A DNA stretch of 9,797 nucleotides from Thermomicrobiaceae bacterium (GCA_025966355.1 JAICWZ010000040.1:1-9797); one strand, 5' to 3'; shown: positions 1 to 6,409, counted from the first letter of the stretch. A program made the numbers and translations. The notes: generated by a model not told the origin, from the sequence alone.

Positions 1-379
1 CGACATCTTCGGTGCGCGGCGCTTTACAGAGCGCCCAGAGGAGCGTTCCCGCTTGATCCGGCTGCCACTCGGCGCCTTTGCGCGGGCCGTTCGGGTGATA
101 TTCCTCGTAAATCAGACCGGTCAGCTGAAAATCTTCGGCGCGCTCCCAGAGCCAGCCAAGGAGCGGCCCACGGACGTCGCGCCTGAGCGCTTCCATGGCA
201 ACCAGCGCGAAGCCGAGATCGCGCCCCGGCCAGCAGTAGAGATAGCTCTTGGCCGTCGCGGGGTAGACCGGCAACTGCGACGGCGCCGCGACGAGACAGC
301 CGTTCGGTAACAGGCAGGCATCATAAACCGATTCGCTGAGCGCGATCAGTTCCGCGACTCTCGCATCGCCGCCGGTCAT
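1..379 (-). CDS. GH15-like glycosidase, N-terminal part (runs off the left edge)
   Basis: This is a 126-codon open frame with no stop; its 3' end lies outside the window. The ATG at 379-377 overlaps the TGA of the upstream ybaK-like gene as ATGA, which decides the start and implies translational coupling. The protein begins MTGGDARVAEL and contains YLYCWPGRDLGF at about residues 54-65, then EYHPNGPRKGAEWQPDQAGTL near 95-115. The aromatic-W-x-RD stretch and the later W-x-PDQAG stretch resemble the (alpha/alpha)6-barrel glycosidases of family 15 (glucoamylase or trehalase-like), where the Arg-Asp pair lies in the sugar-binding site. There is no signal peptide, so a cytoplasmic enzyme acting on alpha-glucosides is inferred. 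Only the first sixth or so of a normal GH15 protein is visible, so substrate and even family are tentative. Another alpha/alpha-barrel family is the main alternative. Confidence 0.6.
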   Translation of the reverse strand, partial: MTGGDARVAELIALSESVYDACLLPNGCLVAAPSQLPVYPATAKSYLYCWPGRDLGFALVAMEALRRDVRGPLLGWLWERAEDFQLTGLIYEEYHPNGPRKGAEWQPDQAGTLLWALCKAPRTEDV

Positions 380-864
380 CCGTTCATCTCGGTCACATCA
401 GCGAGCGTCGCTCGGTTAAGCCGCACGATATCCTCCGGTAGGATGCGCAAGACGGCATCGATCCGTCCACCACCACCATAAACGATCGGCTCGGCCAGCA
501 CCGCCCTGTCGACGATCACCGGCAGCGACGCGCCGTGCCCGACCGGCGGCATCCCGCCGACCGCACAGCCGGTAACCGCCAGCACCGTCGCCGGGCTCGC
601 CAGCTTCAGCTTCGGGAGCCCGGCGATCTCCGCCAGGCGCTGCCGGTCGATCTTCGCCTCACCGCAGGCGACGACCAGCAGATAATCGCCGCCCTGCGAC
701 GCGAAGAGGAGCGATTTGACGATCCGCGTGGGCGGTACATCGAGCGTCGCGGCTGCCTCGGCCACCGTCGCGGTCGGACCTTCGGGAAAGAGCACCGCCG
801 CGTCGACTTCAGCGGCGGCGACAAATGCGGCCAGACGCTCGGCCGGATCGTTCGCCTCGGACAA
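376..864 (-). CDS. ybaK: YbaK/EbsC-family Cys-tRNA(Pro) deacylase
   Basis: The 162-residue protein matches the usual length of the single-domain YbaK/aminoacyl-tRNA editing family. Family members hydrolyse Cys mischarged onto tRNA(Pro), or related mischarged tRNAs, in the cytoplasm. Visible family marks are the IVKSLLF stretch with the conserved Lys at residue 50, the GGMPPVGH loop at 103-110, and the following VIVDRAVL strand. The start is TTG at 864-862, chosen because a GAGGG ribosome site sits 8 nt upstream inside the end of greA and no Met codon lies near the N-terminus. It follows greA by 4 nt and its TGA overlaps the ATG of the next gene, so the three genes are probably cotranscribed. 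The tRNA specificity cannot be read from the sequence; other YbaK relatives such as ProXp-ala edit different tRNAs. Confidence 0.88.
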   Translation of the reverse strand: MSEANDPAERLAAFVAAAEVDAAVLFPEGPTATVAEAAATLDVPPTRIVKSLLFASQGGDYLLVVACGEAKIDRQRLAEIAGLPKLKLASPATVLAVTGCAVGGMPPVGHGASLPVIVDRAVLAEPIVYGGGGRIDAVLRILPEDIVRLNRATLADVTEMNG

Positions 865-868
865 CGGG

Positions 869-1345
869 CTAACCCTCGACCCGGACGATTTTGGCCGACA
901 TCGTCATACCGGGCGTTTGAATATCGACGGTTTGACCAGTTCGATGCCCGAGCAAGGCGCGCCCCACGGGAGATTCATTGGAGATCTTGCCCTCACGGGG
1001 CTTGGCCTCGACCTGTCCGGTGATCGTATATGTCTCCTCGACACCGTCGATCTCCACCGTCACGGTCGAGCCGAGCCGCACGACACCGGATGGTCCCGGT
1101 GCGGTGTCGTTCTCGATCACGTCGACGCGCTTGAGCAGTTGTTCAATCTCACGAATGCGCGCCTCGATAAAACCCTGGTCGTTCTTGGCGGCGTCGTACC
1201 CGGCGTTCTCGCGCAAATCGCCCTCTTCGCGCGCCTGGGCGATGGCACGCACGATCTCCGGCCGCCTCCGGTTGACCAGATCCTCATATTCTTCGTTCAG
1301 TTTTTCGAGACCCTCGCGCGTAATGGGGATACGCGACTGTTGCAT
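869..1345 (-). CDS. greA: Transcription elongation factor GreA
   Basis: The 158-residue protein has exactly the typical GreA length. An N-terminal coiled-coil finger (about residues 10-75) enters the RNA polymerase secondary channel, and a C-terminal FKBP-like domain (about 85-158) binds the enzyme; together they stimulate cleavage of backtracked RNA. Visible marks are IPITREGLEKL near the start, RRRPEI at 26-31, and the tip motif GDLRENAGYDAAK, with the acidic residues Asp43 and Glu46 both kept. The usual Glu after ENA is Gly here, a mild deviation. The ATG at 1345-1343 is preferred over an in-frame start at 1387 because it gives the standard MQQSRIPIT N-terminus and has an AGAGGA ribosome site 5 nt upstream. 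It is the first gene of the leftward operon with the YbaK-like and GH15-like genes. Confidence 0.95.
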   Translation of the reverse strand: MQQSRIPITREGLEKLNEEYEDLVNRRRPEIVRAIAQAREEGDLRENAGYDAAKNDQGFIEARIREIEQLLKRVDVIENDTAPGPSGVVRLGSTVTVEIDGVEETYTITGQVEAKPREGKISNESPVGRALLGHRTGQTVDIQTPGMTMSAKIVRVEG

Positions 1346-1380
1346 GATGTTCCTCTCGGTTCGTCTCAGTGCGGAATGTG

Positions 1381-1411
1381 ATTGCACGGTTTTGTTCGAT
1401 CAACGAGTCAA
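1381..1411 (-). promoter_or_regulatory. Weak candidate promoter for greA operon
   Basis: Read leftward, TTGACT (1411-1406) is a good -35 box, and TGCAAT (1386-1381) is a poor -10 box after a 19-nt spacer. The position, 36 nt before the greA ATG, is sensible, but the long spacer and weak -10 make this only a candidate. Confidence 0.3.
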
Positions 1412-1433
1412 TAATAAGAGAGCCCTACCCGAC

Positions 1434-1453
1434 GTCACATCGTGACAGGTCAC
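1434..1453. promoter_or_regulatory. Cluster of GTCAC/GTGAC half-sites
   Basis: GTCAC (1434-1438), GTGAC (1442-1446) and GTCAC (1449-1453) form two overlapping inverted repeats with 3-nt and 2-nt spacers. The cluster lies in the divergent region between greA and the iron-transport operon. It may be a regulator site; no specific regulator is recognised. Confidence 0.3.
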
Positions 1454-1544
1454 TCATCCACTCGTTCTTACATCAACCATAGACTTTACAACGAAGCGCG
1501 ATCTCGACGCAACGATCAGAGAGCTGCCCGACGCTCAGCCCTCC

Positions 1545-1573
1545 TTGACACGCCATCTCGGGATCGCTAAGAT
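1545..1573 (+). promoter_or_regulatory. Sigma70-type promoter for the iron ABC operon
   Basis: TTGACA (1545-1550) is a perfect -35 box. It is followed by a 17-nt spacer and TAAGAT (1568-1573), a 4-of-6 match to the -10 consensus. Transcription would start near 1580, leaving a leader of about 80 nt before the ATPase gene. It is overlapped by an 8-bp-arm palindrome, suggesting repression. Confidence 0.72.
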
Positions 1574-1582
1574 AATCCCGAG
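1557..1582. promoter_or_regulatory. Palindromic operator candidate overlapping the promoter -10
   Basis: CTCGGGAT (1557-1564) and ATCCCGAG (1575-1582) are perfect 8-bp inverted repeats with a 10-nt centre that contains the -10 box. A dimeric repressor bound here would block RNA polymerase. A metal-responsive regulator is the natural guess because the operon looks like iron uptake, but the sequence does not match a Fur or DtxR consensus that I can recognise. Confidence 0.5.
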
Positions 1583-1593
1583 TAAAATCATCG

Positions 1594-1605
1594 GCTTTGC
1601 AAAGC
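1594..1605. repeat. 12-bp perfect palindrome in the operon leader
   Basis: GCTTTGCAAAGC reads the same on both strands. It lies just downstream of the predicted transcription start, so it could be a second operator. It has no loop, which makes an RNA hairpin unlikely. Confidence 0.35.
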
Positions 1606-1659
1606 TGGGGATCTGACTCAGCGGCGATTGGGGACGCCGATTCCTGCTCTGGAGGATAC

Positions 1660-2829
1660 GTGCAAGAACTGGATGTGCGAGAGCATCTGATCACGCAGGC
1701 TCAGCCGTCGATCGCGCTATCGGTCCGTGGTGTGACCAAGACGTTTCCCGCCAGACCCGCTCCCGTCGCCGCGTTGCGTGGCGTCGATCTCACGGTGGTC
1801 AGCGGAAGCTTTACGGCGATCCTCGGCGCGTCGGGTTGCGGCAAAACGACGCTCCTGCGACTGATCGCCGGATTCGATCGACCGGATAGCGGCGAGATCC
1901 GGCTAAGCGATCGCGTCCTTGCGGCTCCCGGCCTGCACGTGTCGCCGGAGCGACGCAATATCGGCATCGTGCCGCAAGAAGGCGCGCTCTTTCCGCATCT
2001 GAGCGTCGCGCAGAACGTCGGCTTTGGCCTCGGCTCATGGCAGCTTCGTTCGCTTTCGCGCCGGGCGCGGCGGGCGCGCGCCGAGCGGATCGCTGAACTG
2101 CTCGAACTCGTCGGCCTGCCGGAGTATGGCGAACGACGGCCGGGCGAGCTGTCGGGCGGTCAACAGCAGCGGGTGGCACTGGCACGCGCGCTGGCACCGA
2201 ATCCGCGCGTCGTGCTGCTCGACGAGCCGTTTTCGGCGCTCGATGCCGGGCTGCGTGCCGAACTGCGTGAAGAGGTGCGCGAACTGCTGCAGCGCGTCGG
2301 CACCACCGCGATACTCGTCACCCACGATCAGGAAGAAGCGCTCTCGCTCGCCGATCACGTGGCGATCATGCGCGATGGATTGGTCGTGCAGGCCGATTCT
2401 CCGCAAGGGATCTACATCGCGCCGGGAGACCCGCATATCGCGGCCTTTATCGGCGAAGTTGTCCTCCTGCCGGGTCGTTTCGTCGATAACCCCGATATCC
2501 CGGCGCCCTGCGCGGAGTGTGCGCTCGGTTGCGTCGCCGTCCGCATGGCCGGTGGGAGCGGCACGACATCGGAACAGTGCATGGTGCTCCTCCGGCCCGA
2601 ACAGCTCGAAATCGCCGATCATGGGGCCGCGGCTCGGGTTGTCAGCACCAGCTTCTTTGGTCACGACGGCATCGTACGCCTCCGTCTCGGGGAAGACGGC
2701 AGCGGCCCGCCGGTGCTCGTTCGGATTCAGGGGAATCGATTGCCATCATCCGGCGATCTCGTCGCCGTTCGGATTGCAGGCAACCGGTCGGCGGGTGTCG
2801 CCGCTCCGGCCTTTTCTGTGACTCGCTAG
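1660..2829 (+). CDS. fbpC: Ferric-iron-type ABC transporter, ATP-binding protein
   Basis: This 389-residue cytoplasmic ATPase powers the importer encoded by the next two genes. All ABC motifs are intact: Walker A GASGCGKT at residues 56-63, Q-loop Gln106, signature LSGGQQQR at 164-171, Walker B VVLLDEP at 184-190, and switch His222 in VTHDQEEA. A C-terminal TOBE-like beta domain occupies about 265-389, as in the FbpC/PotA/MalK branch. The start chosen is GTG at 1660, 4 nt after GGAGG (1651-1655); the frame could extend to a TTG at 1597, but that has no ribosome site and lacks conserved sequence. The gene lies first in the operon, 101 nt before the binding protein. ATPases of spermidine, thiamine and sulfate importers look alike, so the iron assignment rests on the binding protein next door. 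Confidence 0.85.
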   Translation: MQELDVREHLITQAQPSIALSVRGVTKTFPARPAPVAALRGVDLTVVSGSFTAILGASGCGKTTLLRLIAGFDRPDSGEIRLSDRVLAAPGLHVSPERRNIGIVPQEGALFPHLSVAQNVGFGLGSWQLRSLSRRARRARAERIAELLELVGLPEYGERRPGELSGGQQQRVALARALAPNPRVVLLDEPFSALDAGLRAELREEVRELLQRVGTTAILVTHDQEEALSLADHVAIMRDGLVVQADSPQGIYIAPGDPHIAAFIGEVVLLPGRFVDNPDIPAPCAECALGCVAVRMAGGSGTTSEQCMVLLRPEQLEIADHGAAARVVSTSFFGHDGIVRLRLGEDGSGPPVLVRIQGNRLPSSGDLVAVRIAGNRSAGVAAPAFSVTR

Positions 2830-2930
2830 CGAACACGCGCAGTTTTCCGTACCGGCTCATCCGGTTGGGTCGTGCTGTGCCAAAAATCGAACGGTTCGCG
2901 CTTTTCGCAACTATGAGGAGGGATATTCAA

Positions 2931-4118
2931 TTGATTCGTTCGGATCGATCGTCGCACCGATACAGCCTGCTGCTGCCGGTTCTCGCCTGCCTGCTCCTGC
3001 TGGTCGCAACCGCCTGCGGCAGTAGCACCTCGTCGACCGCAACGTCGGACGCAAGCGGTGCGGGCACCGCGGACACCACATCGTCCGCGACCGGCTCCGA
3101 GGGCACGCCGGCTGCGTCTCCTTCGTCCGATGCGACTCCGTCCGTCTTGACCAGTGGTGACACGGCGACGCCGAGCACCGCGGCCTCGGATGTCACCCTG
3201 ACGCTCTATTCCGGCCAGCATGAGGATCTCGCCAAGGCGTTGGCCGAAGCGTTCGAAAAGGCGACCGGCATCAAGATCGAAGTTCGTGCCGGCAGCGATG
3301 CTGATCTGGCGAATCAGATCATCGAAGAGGGTGATCGTTCGAAGGCGGACCTCTTCATGAGCGAGGAGCCGGGCCAGGCAGCCGCGCTCGATGCGAAGGG
3401 GCTCTTCTCACCGGTTGATCCCTCGACGCTGGCATTGACCGATTCCCGCCTCAATCCGAAGAGCGGTAACTGGCTCGCCTACGCCGCCCGCTCACGCGTC
3501 ATCTTTTACAATCCGAACCTGATCGCCGAGGGTGACCTGCCGCAAAGCATCATGGATCTGACTGATCCGAAGTGGAAAGGCAAGTTCGCCTACGCGCCGA
3601 GCGGCGCCTTCGTCAGCACCGTCACCTACCTGATCAACACGATCGGCGAAGAGAAGACGCTTGACTGGCTGAAGGGGATCAAGGCAAACGGTGAAAACCT
3701 GCAGAAGAATGGTGCCGTGCGCGACGCCGTTGAAGCGGGGCAGATCCCGTTCGGGCTGAGCAATCACTACTACTGGTATATTCTTGCCGAGTCGAAGGGC
3801 GGCCCGGACAAGATGACGTCGAAGGTCCACTTCATGAGCAACGATGCCGGCTCGCTGCTTCTCGCCTCCGGCGCGGCGGTACTGAAATCGAGCAAGCATC
3901 AAGCCGAAGCGCAGCAGTTCCTCGCCTGGCTGGCGCAGCCGGACGGCGGGCAGAAGGTGATCGCCACGACGACACCGCAATACCCGGCCTCGCCCGATGT
4001 GAAGAGCACGATGGGATTGAAGCCGCTGAGCGACTTGCAACCACCGGATGTCGATCAAGGCACCTTCGGTGATGTGAGTAAGGCCAAAGAGCTGATAACG
4101 GAAGCGGGCATCATCTGA
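2931..4118 (+). CDS. fbpA: Iron(III) ABC transporter substrate-binding lipoprotein
   Basis: This 395-residue extracellular lipoprotein captures the substrate for the importer. A basic start and hydrophobic segment (about residues 11-28) end in VATAC, with Cys29 as the probable lipidated residue. A Ser/Thr/Ala-rich linker runs to about residue 86. The remainder is a class II binding fold: LTLYSGQHEDL with His97, the SEEPG turn with Glu145/146, and NHYYWY with Tyr280 and Tyr281. His, Glu and a Tyr-Tyr pair at these places are the known Fe(III) ligands of FbpA proteins, which supports iron. The TTG at 2931 is preferred because AGGAGG (2916-2921) lies 9 nt upstream; an in-frame ATG at 2913 has no ribosome site and would add six residues. 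It lies between the ATPase and permease genes. Substrate is inferred, not proven. Confidence 0.87.
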   Translation: MIRSDRSSHRYSLLLPVLACLLLLVATACGSSTSSTATSDASGAGTADTTSSATGSEGTPAASPSSDATPSVLTSGDTATPSTAASDVTLTLYSGQHEDLAKALAEAFEKATGIKIEVRAGSDADLANQIIEEGDRSKADLFMSEEPGQAAALDAKGLFSPVDPSTLALTDSRLNPKSGNWLAYAARSRVIFYNPNLIAEGDLPQSIMDLTDPKWKGKFAYAPSGAFVSTVTYLINTIGEEKTLDWLKGIKANGENLQKNGAVRDAVEAGQIPFGLSNHYYWYILAESKGGPDKMTSKVHFMSNDAGSLLLASGAAVLKSSKHQAEAQQFLAWLAQPDGGQKVIATTTPQYPASPDVKSTMGLKPLSDLQPPDVDQGTFGDVSKAKELITEAGII

Positions 4119-4146
4119 TCCTGTTTCGCCTGATCGCGTAGAGTCC

Positions 4147-5754
4147 ATGTCCGGCCCAACGACTGCATCAAGCCCAGTCGGACGGAGCCGCCGGCGGTCG
4201 CAACGAACGCGACCGCCGGCGGCGCTTACCATTCTCGCGCTGGTCATCGCGCTCTTGTCGCTGGCACCGGTCGGCTATCTGCTCCTTCGCGGTGGTCTCA
4301 GCCCCAATCTCCTGATCCACGAACTGCGGAGCCCGACGACCGGCACGCTTATCATCCACACGATCACGCTGACGGCCTGCGTCACCGCCGTCTGCATTGC
4401 GCTCGGCGTCGGCCTGGCGCTGTTGGTCGTGCGCACCGACCTGCCCTTCCGTTCGCTCTGGACGGTGCTCTTCGCATTGCCGCTCGGTATCCCGGCCTTC
4501 GTCACGTCATATACGTGGGTCGCCACGGGCTATCGAGTGATGCCACAGTCGACGTTTATCTACGGGCTGCGCGGTGCCGTTATCGTCTTGAGCCTCGCCG
4601 TCTATCCGTACGTCTACCTGCCGGTCGTCGCCGCCTTGCGTGGGCTCGATCCGGCACATGAAGAAACGGCACGCGCGCTTGGATCGAACGCATTCACCGC
4701 GTTTTTCCGCGTGACGTTGCCACAACTACGCACCGCCATCGCGGGCGGGTCGCTGCTGATCGCTCTGCATATGATGGCCGAATTCGGCGCGCTCGAACTG
4801 CTGCGCTACCAGACGTTGACGACCGCGATCGTGCAGCGCGTCACGGTGCTCAGCGCACCGGAGGCCGCCCGTACTCTCTCCGTTGTTCTCGCGCTCGGCG
4901 CATTCATCCTGCTCGGCGGCGATTGGCTCTTACGCGGACATGCGGCGCCGACGCGCACCGGTGGTGGTGCACCGCGTCCGGCGGCGCCCTGGCGCCTCGG
5001 CGCGTTGAAGCCGTTCTGGCTGCTCGTTTGCCTGCTATTGATGGCGCTGGCGCTCGGCGTGCCACTCTATTCGATGGTGAACGGGCTGGTGAACGCACTG
5101 ACACACTCCGGGGCGCCCATCGACTGGGCTGAACTCGGGGCGGCTGCCAGCTACACGGCTCAAACCTCGCTCGCCACGGCGCTCGCCGCGACGCTGGTCG
5201 CCCTACCGGTCAGCCTGCTCGCCGTCCGCTTCCCGGGCTGGATCGCCACGCTCAGCGAACGCGCCACCTGGGTCGCGCACTCGCTCCCCGGCGTGGTCAT
5301 CTCGCTGGCACTCGTCTACCTCTCGGTCCGCTGGCTCTACCCCTTTTATCAGACGAGCGCGTTGCTGGTCGTCGGGTACGTCATCCTCTTCTTGCCGATC
5401 GCGGTCGGGGCGCAGCAAGGCGGCATTGTGCAAGCATCGCCACATTATGACAACATCTCGCGCTCGCTCGGCGTTGGGCCGCTCATCACCTTTTTGCGCG
5501 TTACGCTGCCGCTGGCGCTTCCGAGCGTCGCGGCTGGCTCCATGCTGGTCTTCCTCAACGCGGGCAAGGAGCTGACGATGACGCTGTTGCTCCACCCGAC
5601 CGGCAAGCACACGCTGGCGACGGCGCTCTGGGCAACGACCAACGGCGAAGTGCTCGATTTCAGTTCGGCCGCGCCCTATGCCATCACGCTCGTCGTCATC
5701 ACTGCCGTTCCCGCCTTCATCCTGATTCGTCATACGCTCCATCCGACACGCTGA
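4147..5754 (+). CDS. fbpB: Iron(III) ABC transporter permease, two fused half-domains
   Basis: The 535-residue inner-membrane protein forms the transport channel. It contains two homologous permease domains (about residues 65-260 and 335-530), each with hydrophobic helices and a cytoplasmic EAA loop that docks the ATPase. The loops are seen as EETARALGSNAF at 172-183 and ISRSLGVGPL at 437-446, each followed by RVTLP. The fused arrangement is standard for FbpB/ThiP-type iron and thiamine permeases. An Arg-rich N-terminal tail precedes the first helix at about 26-48. The ATG at 4147 is 28 nt after the binding-protein stop; its ribosome site is weak, which fits translation following closely on the upstream gene. 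Thiamine import is the main alternative and is disfavoured by the Tyr-Tyr motif of the binding protein. Confidence 0.86.
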   Translation: MSGPTTASSPVGRSRRRSQRTRPPAALTILALVIALLSLAPVGYLLLRGGLSPNLLIHELRSPTTGTLIIHTITLTACVTAVCIALGVGLALLVVRTDLPFRSLWTVLFALPLGIPAFVTSYTWVATGYRVMPQSTFIYGLRGAVIVLSLAVYPYVYLPVVAALRGLDPAHEETARALGSNAFTAFFRVTLPQLRTAIAGGSLLIALHMMAEFGALELLRYQTLTTAIVQRVTVLSAPEAARTLSVVLALGAFILLGGDWLLRGHAAPTRTGGGAPRPAAPWRLGALKPFWLLVCLLLMALALGVPLYSMVNGLVNALTHSGAPIDWAELGAAASYTAQTSLATALAATLVALPVSLLAVRFPGWIATLSERATWVAHSLPGVVISLALVYLSVRWLYPFYQTSALLVVGYVILFLPIAVGAQQGGIVQASPHYDNISRSLGVGPLITFLRVTLPLALPSVAAGSMLVFLNAGKELTMTLLLHPTGKHTLATALWATTNGEVLDFSSAAPYAITLVVITAVPAFILIRHTLHPTR

Positions 5755-5918
5755 ATCGCACGCTGTCAATTTCGAGAGCTATTCCGATCCTGACGATGCG
5801 TGGCGCGCTCTTTGCGACATCGAACCCACGCCGGCGAACCGCGAGGACCGAACCTCCCGAACTTGAGCAATCTACACCGTCGAACATTTACGCCCGCGAA
5901 TCAGGAAGGGGATCGCCG

Positions 5919-6161
5919 ATGTATGACTATGAAGCGGAATACCCATCGTCTGAGATCAGCGGCACACCGATGATGTACTGCGATGTCTGCGGCATGCCGG
6001 TAAGCGATGCGACGTATATGATCTCCGGCAATGGCGAATCTCCGGCCGTGTGCGACCGTTTGCTGCGCGTCTGCCCCGGCTGCTACGCCGAGATCGGGCG
6101 TGGTGATACCGAGGTCTTCGCCGACGGCGCGGGAACGCTGGAAGCCGACGCCGGCGTCTAA
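5919..6161 (+). CDS. Small hypothetical protein with zinc-ribbon-like Cys pairs
   Basis: This 80-residue protein is not recognised. An acidic Tyr-rich N-terminus (MYDYEAEYPSSE) is followed by CDVC (Cys21, Cys24), a lone Cys45, and CPGC (Cys52, Cys55), then an acidic tail. Two CxxC pairs about 27 residues apart are the usual layout of a zinc ribbon, so a structural zinc site is inferred. There are no membrane segments. The ATG at 5919 has a strong AGGAAGGGG site (5903-5911) 7 nt upstream. The frame is open back to an ATG at 5796, but that stretch is Arg-rich, low quality and has no ribosome site. It stands 164 nt after the permease gene and before the aromatic regulatory region, with no obvious partner. 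Confidence 0.72.
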   Translation: MYDYEAEYPSSEISGTPMMYCDVCGMPVSDATYMISGNGESPAVCDRLLRVCPGCYAEIGRGDTEVFADGAGTLEADAGV

Positions 6162-6189
6162 TGGACGTTGCGAACCGGTTGACGACTGA

Positions 6190-6265
6190 TTCTCTCGCAG
6201 CGGCGCAGAGGCGCGGAAATGAGATCTACGAAAAACTCTGCCCCCTCCGGGCCTCTGCGAGAGAA
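6190..6265. repeat. Palindromic dispersed-type repeat (MITE/REP-like)
   Basis: TTCTCTCGCAG (6190-6200) and CTGCGAGAGAA (6255-6265) are perfect 11-bp inverted ends. Inside, GCAGAGGC (6205-6212) is also complementary to GCCTCTGC (6251-6258), so the right arm has two possible partners. The CTCTGCG-rich wording resembles palindromic repeats scattered in many bacterial genomes; copy number here is unknown. There is no coding capacity and no U-tract, so it is a poor terminator for the small gene upstream. The right end is 7 bp from the -35 box of the DAHP synthase promoter. Confidence 0.6.
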
Positions 6266-6272
6266 AGCGTCC

Positions 6273-6301
6273 TTGACTTTGATTCCGGGATCGGGTAGTA
6301 T
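6273..6301 (+). promoter_or_regulatory. Promoter of the aromatic leader and DAHP synthase gene
   Basis: TTGACT (6273-6278), a 17-nt spacer and TAGTAT (6296-6301) match sigma70 consensus at 5/6 and 5/6 positions. The start of transcription is expected near A6308, or possibly A6311, which is the first base of the leader-peptide ATG. Confidence 0.8.
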
Positions 6302-6310
6302 GCCGTCATT

Positions 6311-6409
6311 ATGGATGGACTGAGGAGCTACGCTCAACACACCGCATGGTATTACGTCTATTTTACCCCTCCGGCGTTGCTGGTGGGGCGAAAGGCGTTG
6401 AGCCGCTAG
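6311..6409 (+). CDS. Aromatic-rich leader peptide of the DAHP synthase attenuator
   Basis: This 32-codon frame runs from ATG 6311 to TAG 6407-6409. Codons 13-18 (6347-6364) read Trp-Tyr-Tyr-Val-Tyr-Phe, within TAWYYVYFTPP, and another Tyr is codon 7. Five of six consecutive residues are aromatic, including all three aromatic amino acids, a composition expected for a sensor peptide rather than a functional protein. The codons lie just before an 18-bp stem whose 5' arm is inside the frame, and upstream of a rho-independent terminator and the first gene of the shikimate pathway. There is no Shine-Dalgarno before the ATG; with transcription starting at 6308-6311 the mRNA would be leaderless or nearly so. 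Ribosome stalling at scarce Trp, Tyr or Phe would alter the downstream fold. The layout is seen; the attenuation function is inferred from classical leader peptides. Confidence 0.8.
   Translation: MDGLRSYAQHTAWYYVYFTPPALLVGRKALSR

Noticed and set aside
716..1381. 221-codon plus-strand frame opposite greA and the ybaK-like gene
   Set aside because: It is the antisense shadow of two well-supported genes; GC-rich coding DNA often leaves the opposite strand open.
1580..1659. Riboswitch in the leader of the iron operon
   Set aside because: The leader is only about 80 nt, has just a short hairpin (1622-1639), and no conserved riboswitch core is recognisable.
1473..1694. 73-codon minus-strand frame between greA and the iron operon
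   Set aside because: It overlaps the strong promoter and the start of the ATPase gene, has no ribosome site and shows no recognisable family features.
3492..4247. 251-codon minus-strand frame opposite the binding protein
   Set aside because: It is antisense to a clear coding sequence and its Arg-rich composition is typical of a shadow frame.
5203..5769. 188-codon minus-strand frame opposite the permease
   Set aside because: Highly charged, low-complexity translation directly antisense to conserved membrane helices and the second EAA loop.
6190..6265. Hairpin as terminator of the small Cys-rich gene
   Set aside because: No run of Ts follows the 3' arm, and the long 54-nt centre fits a repeat element better.
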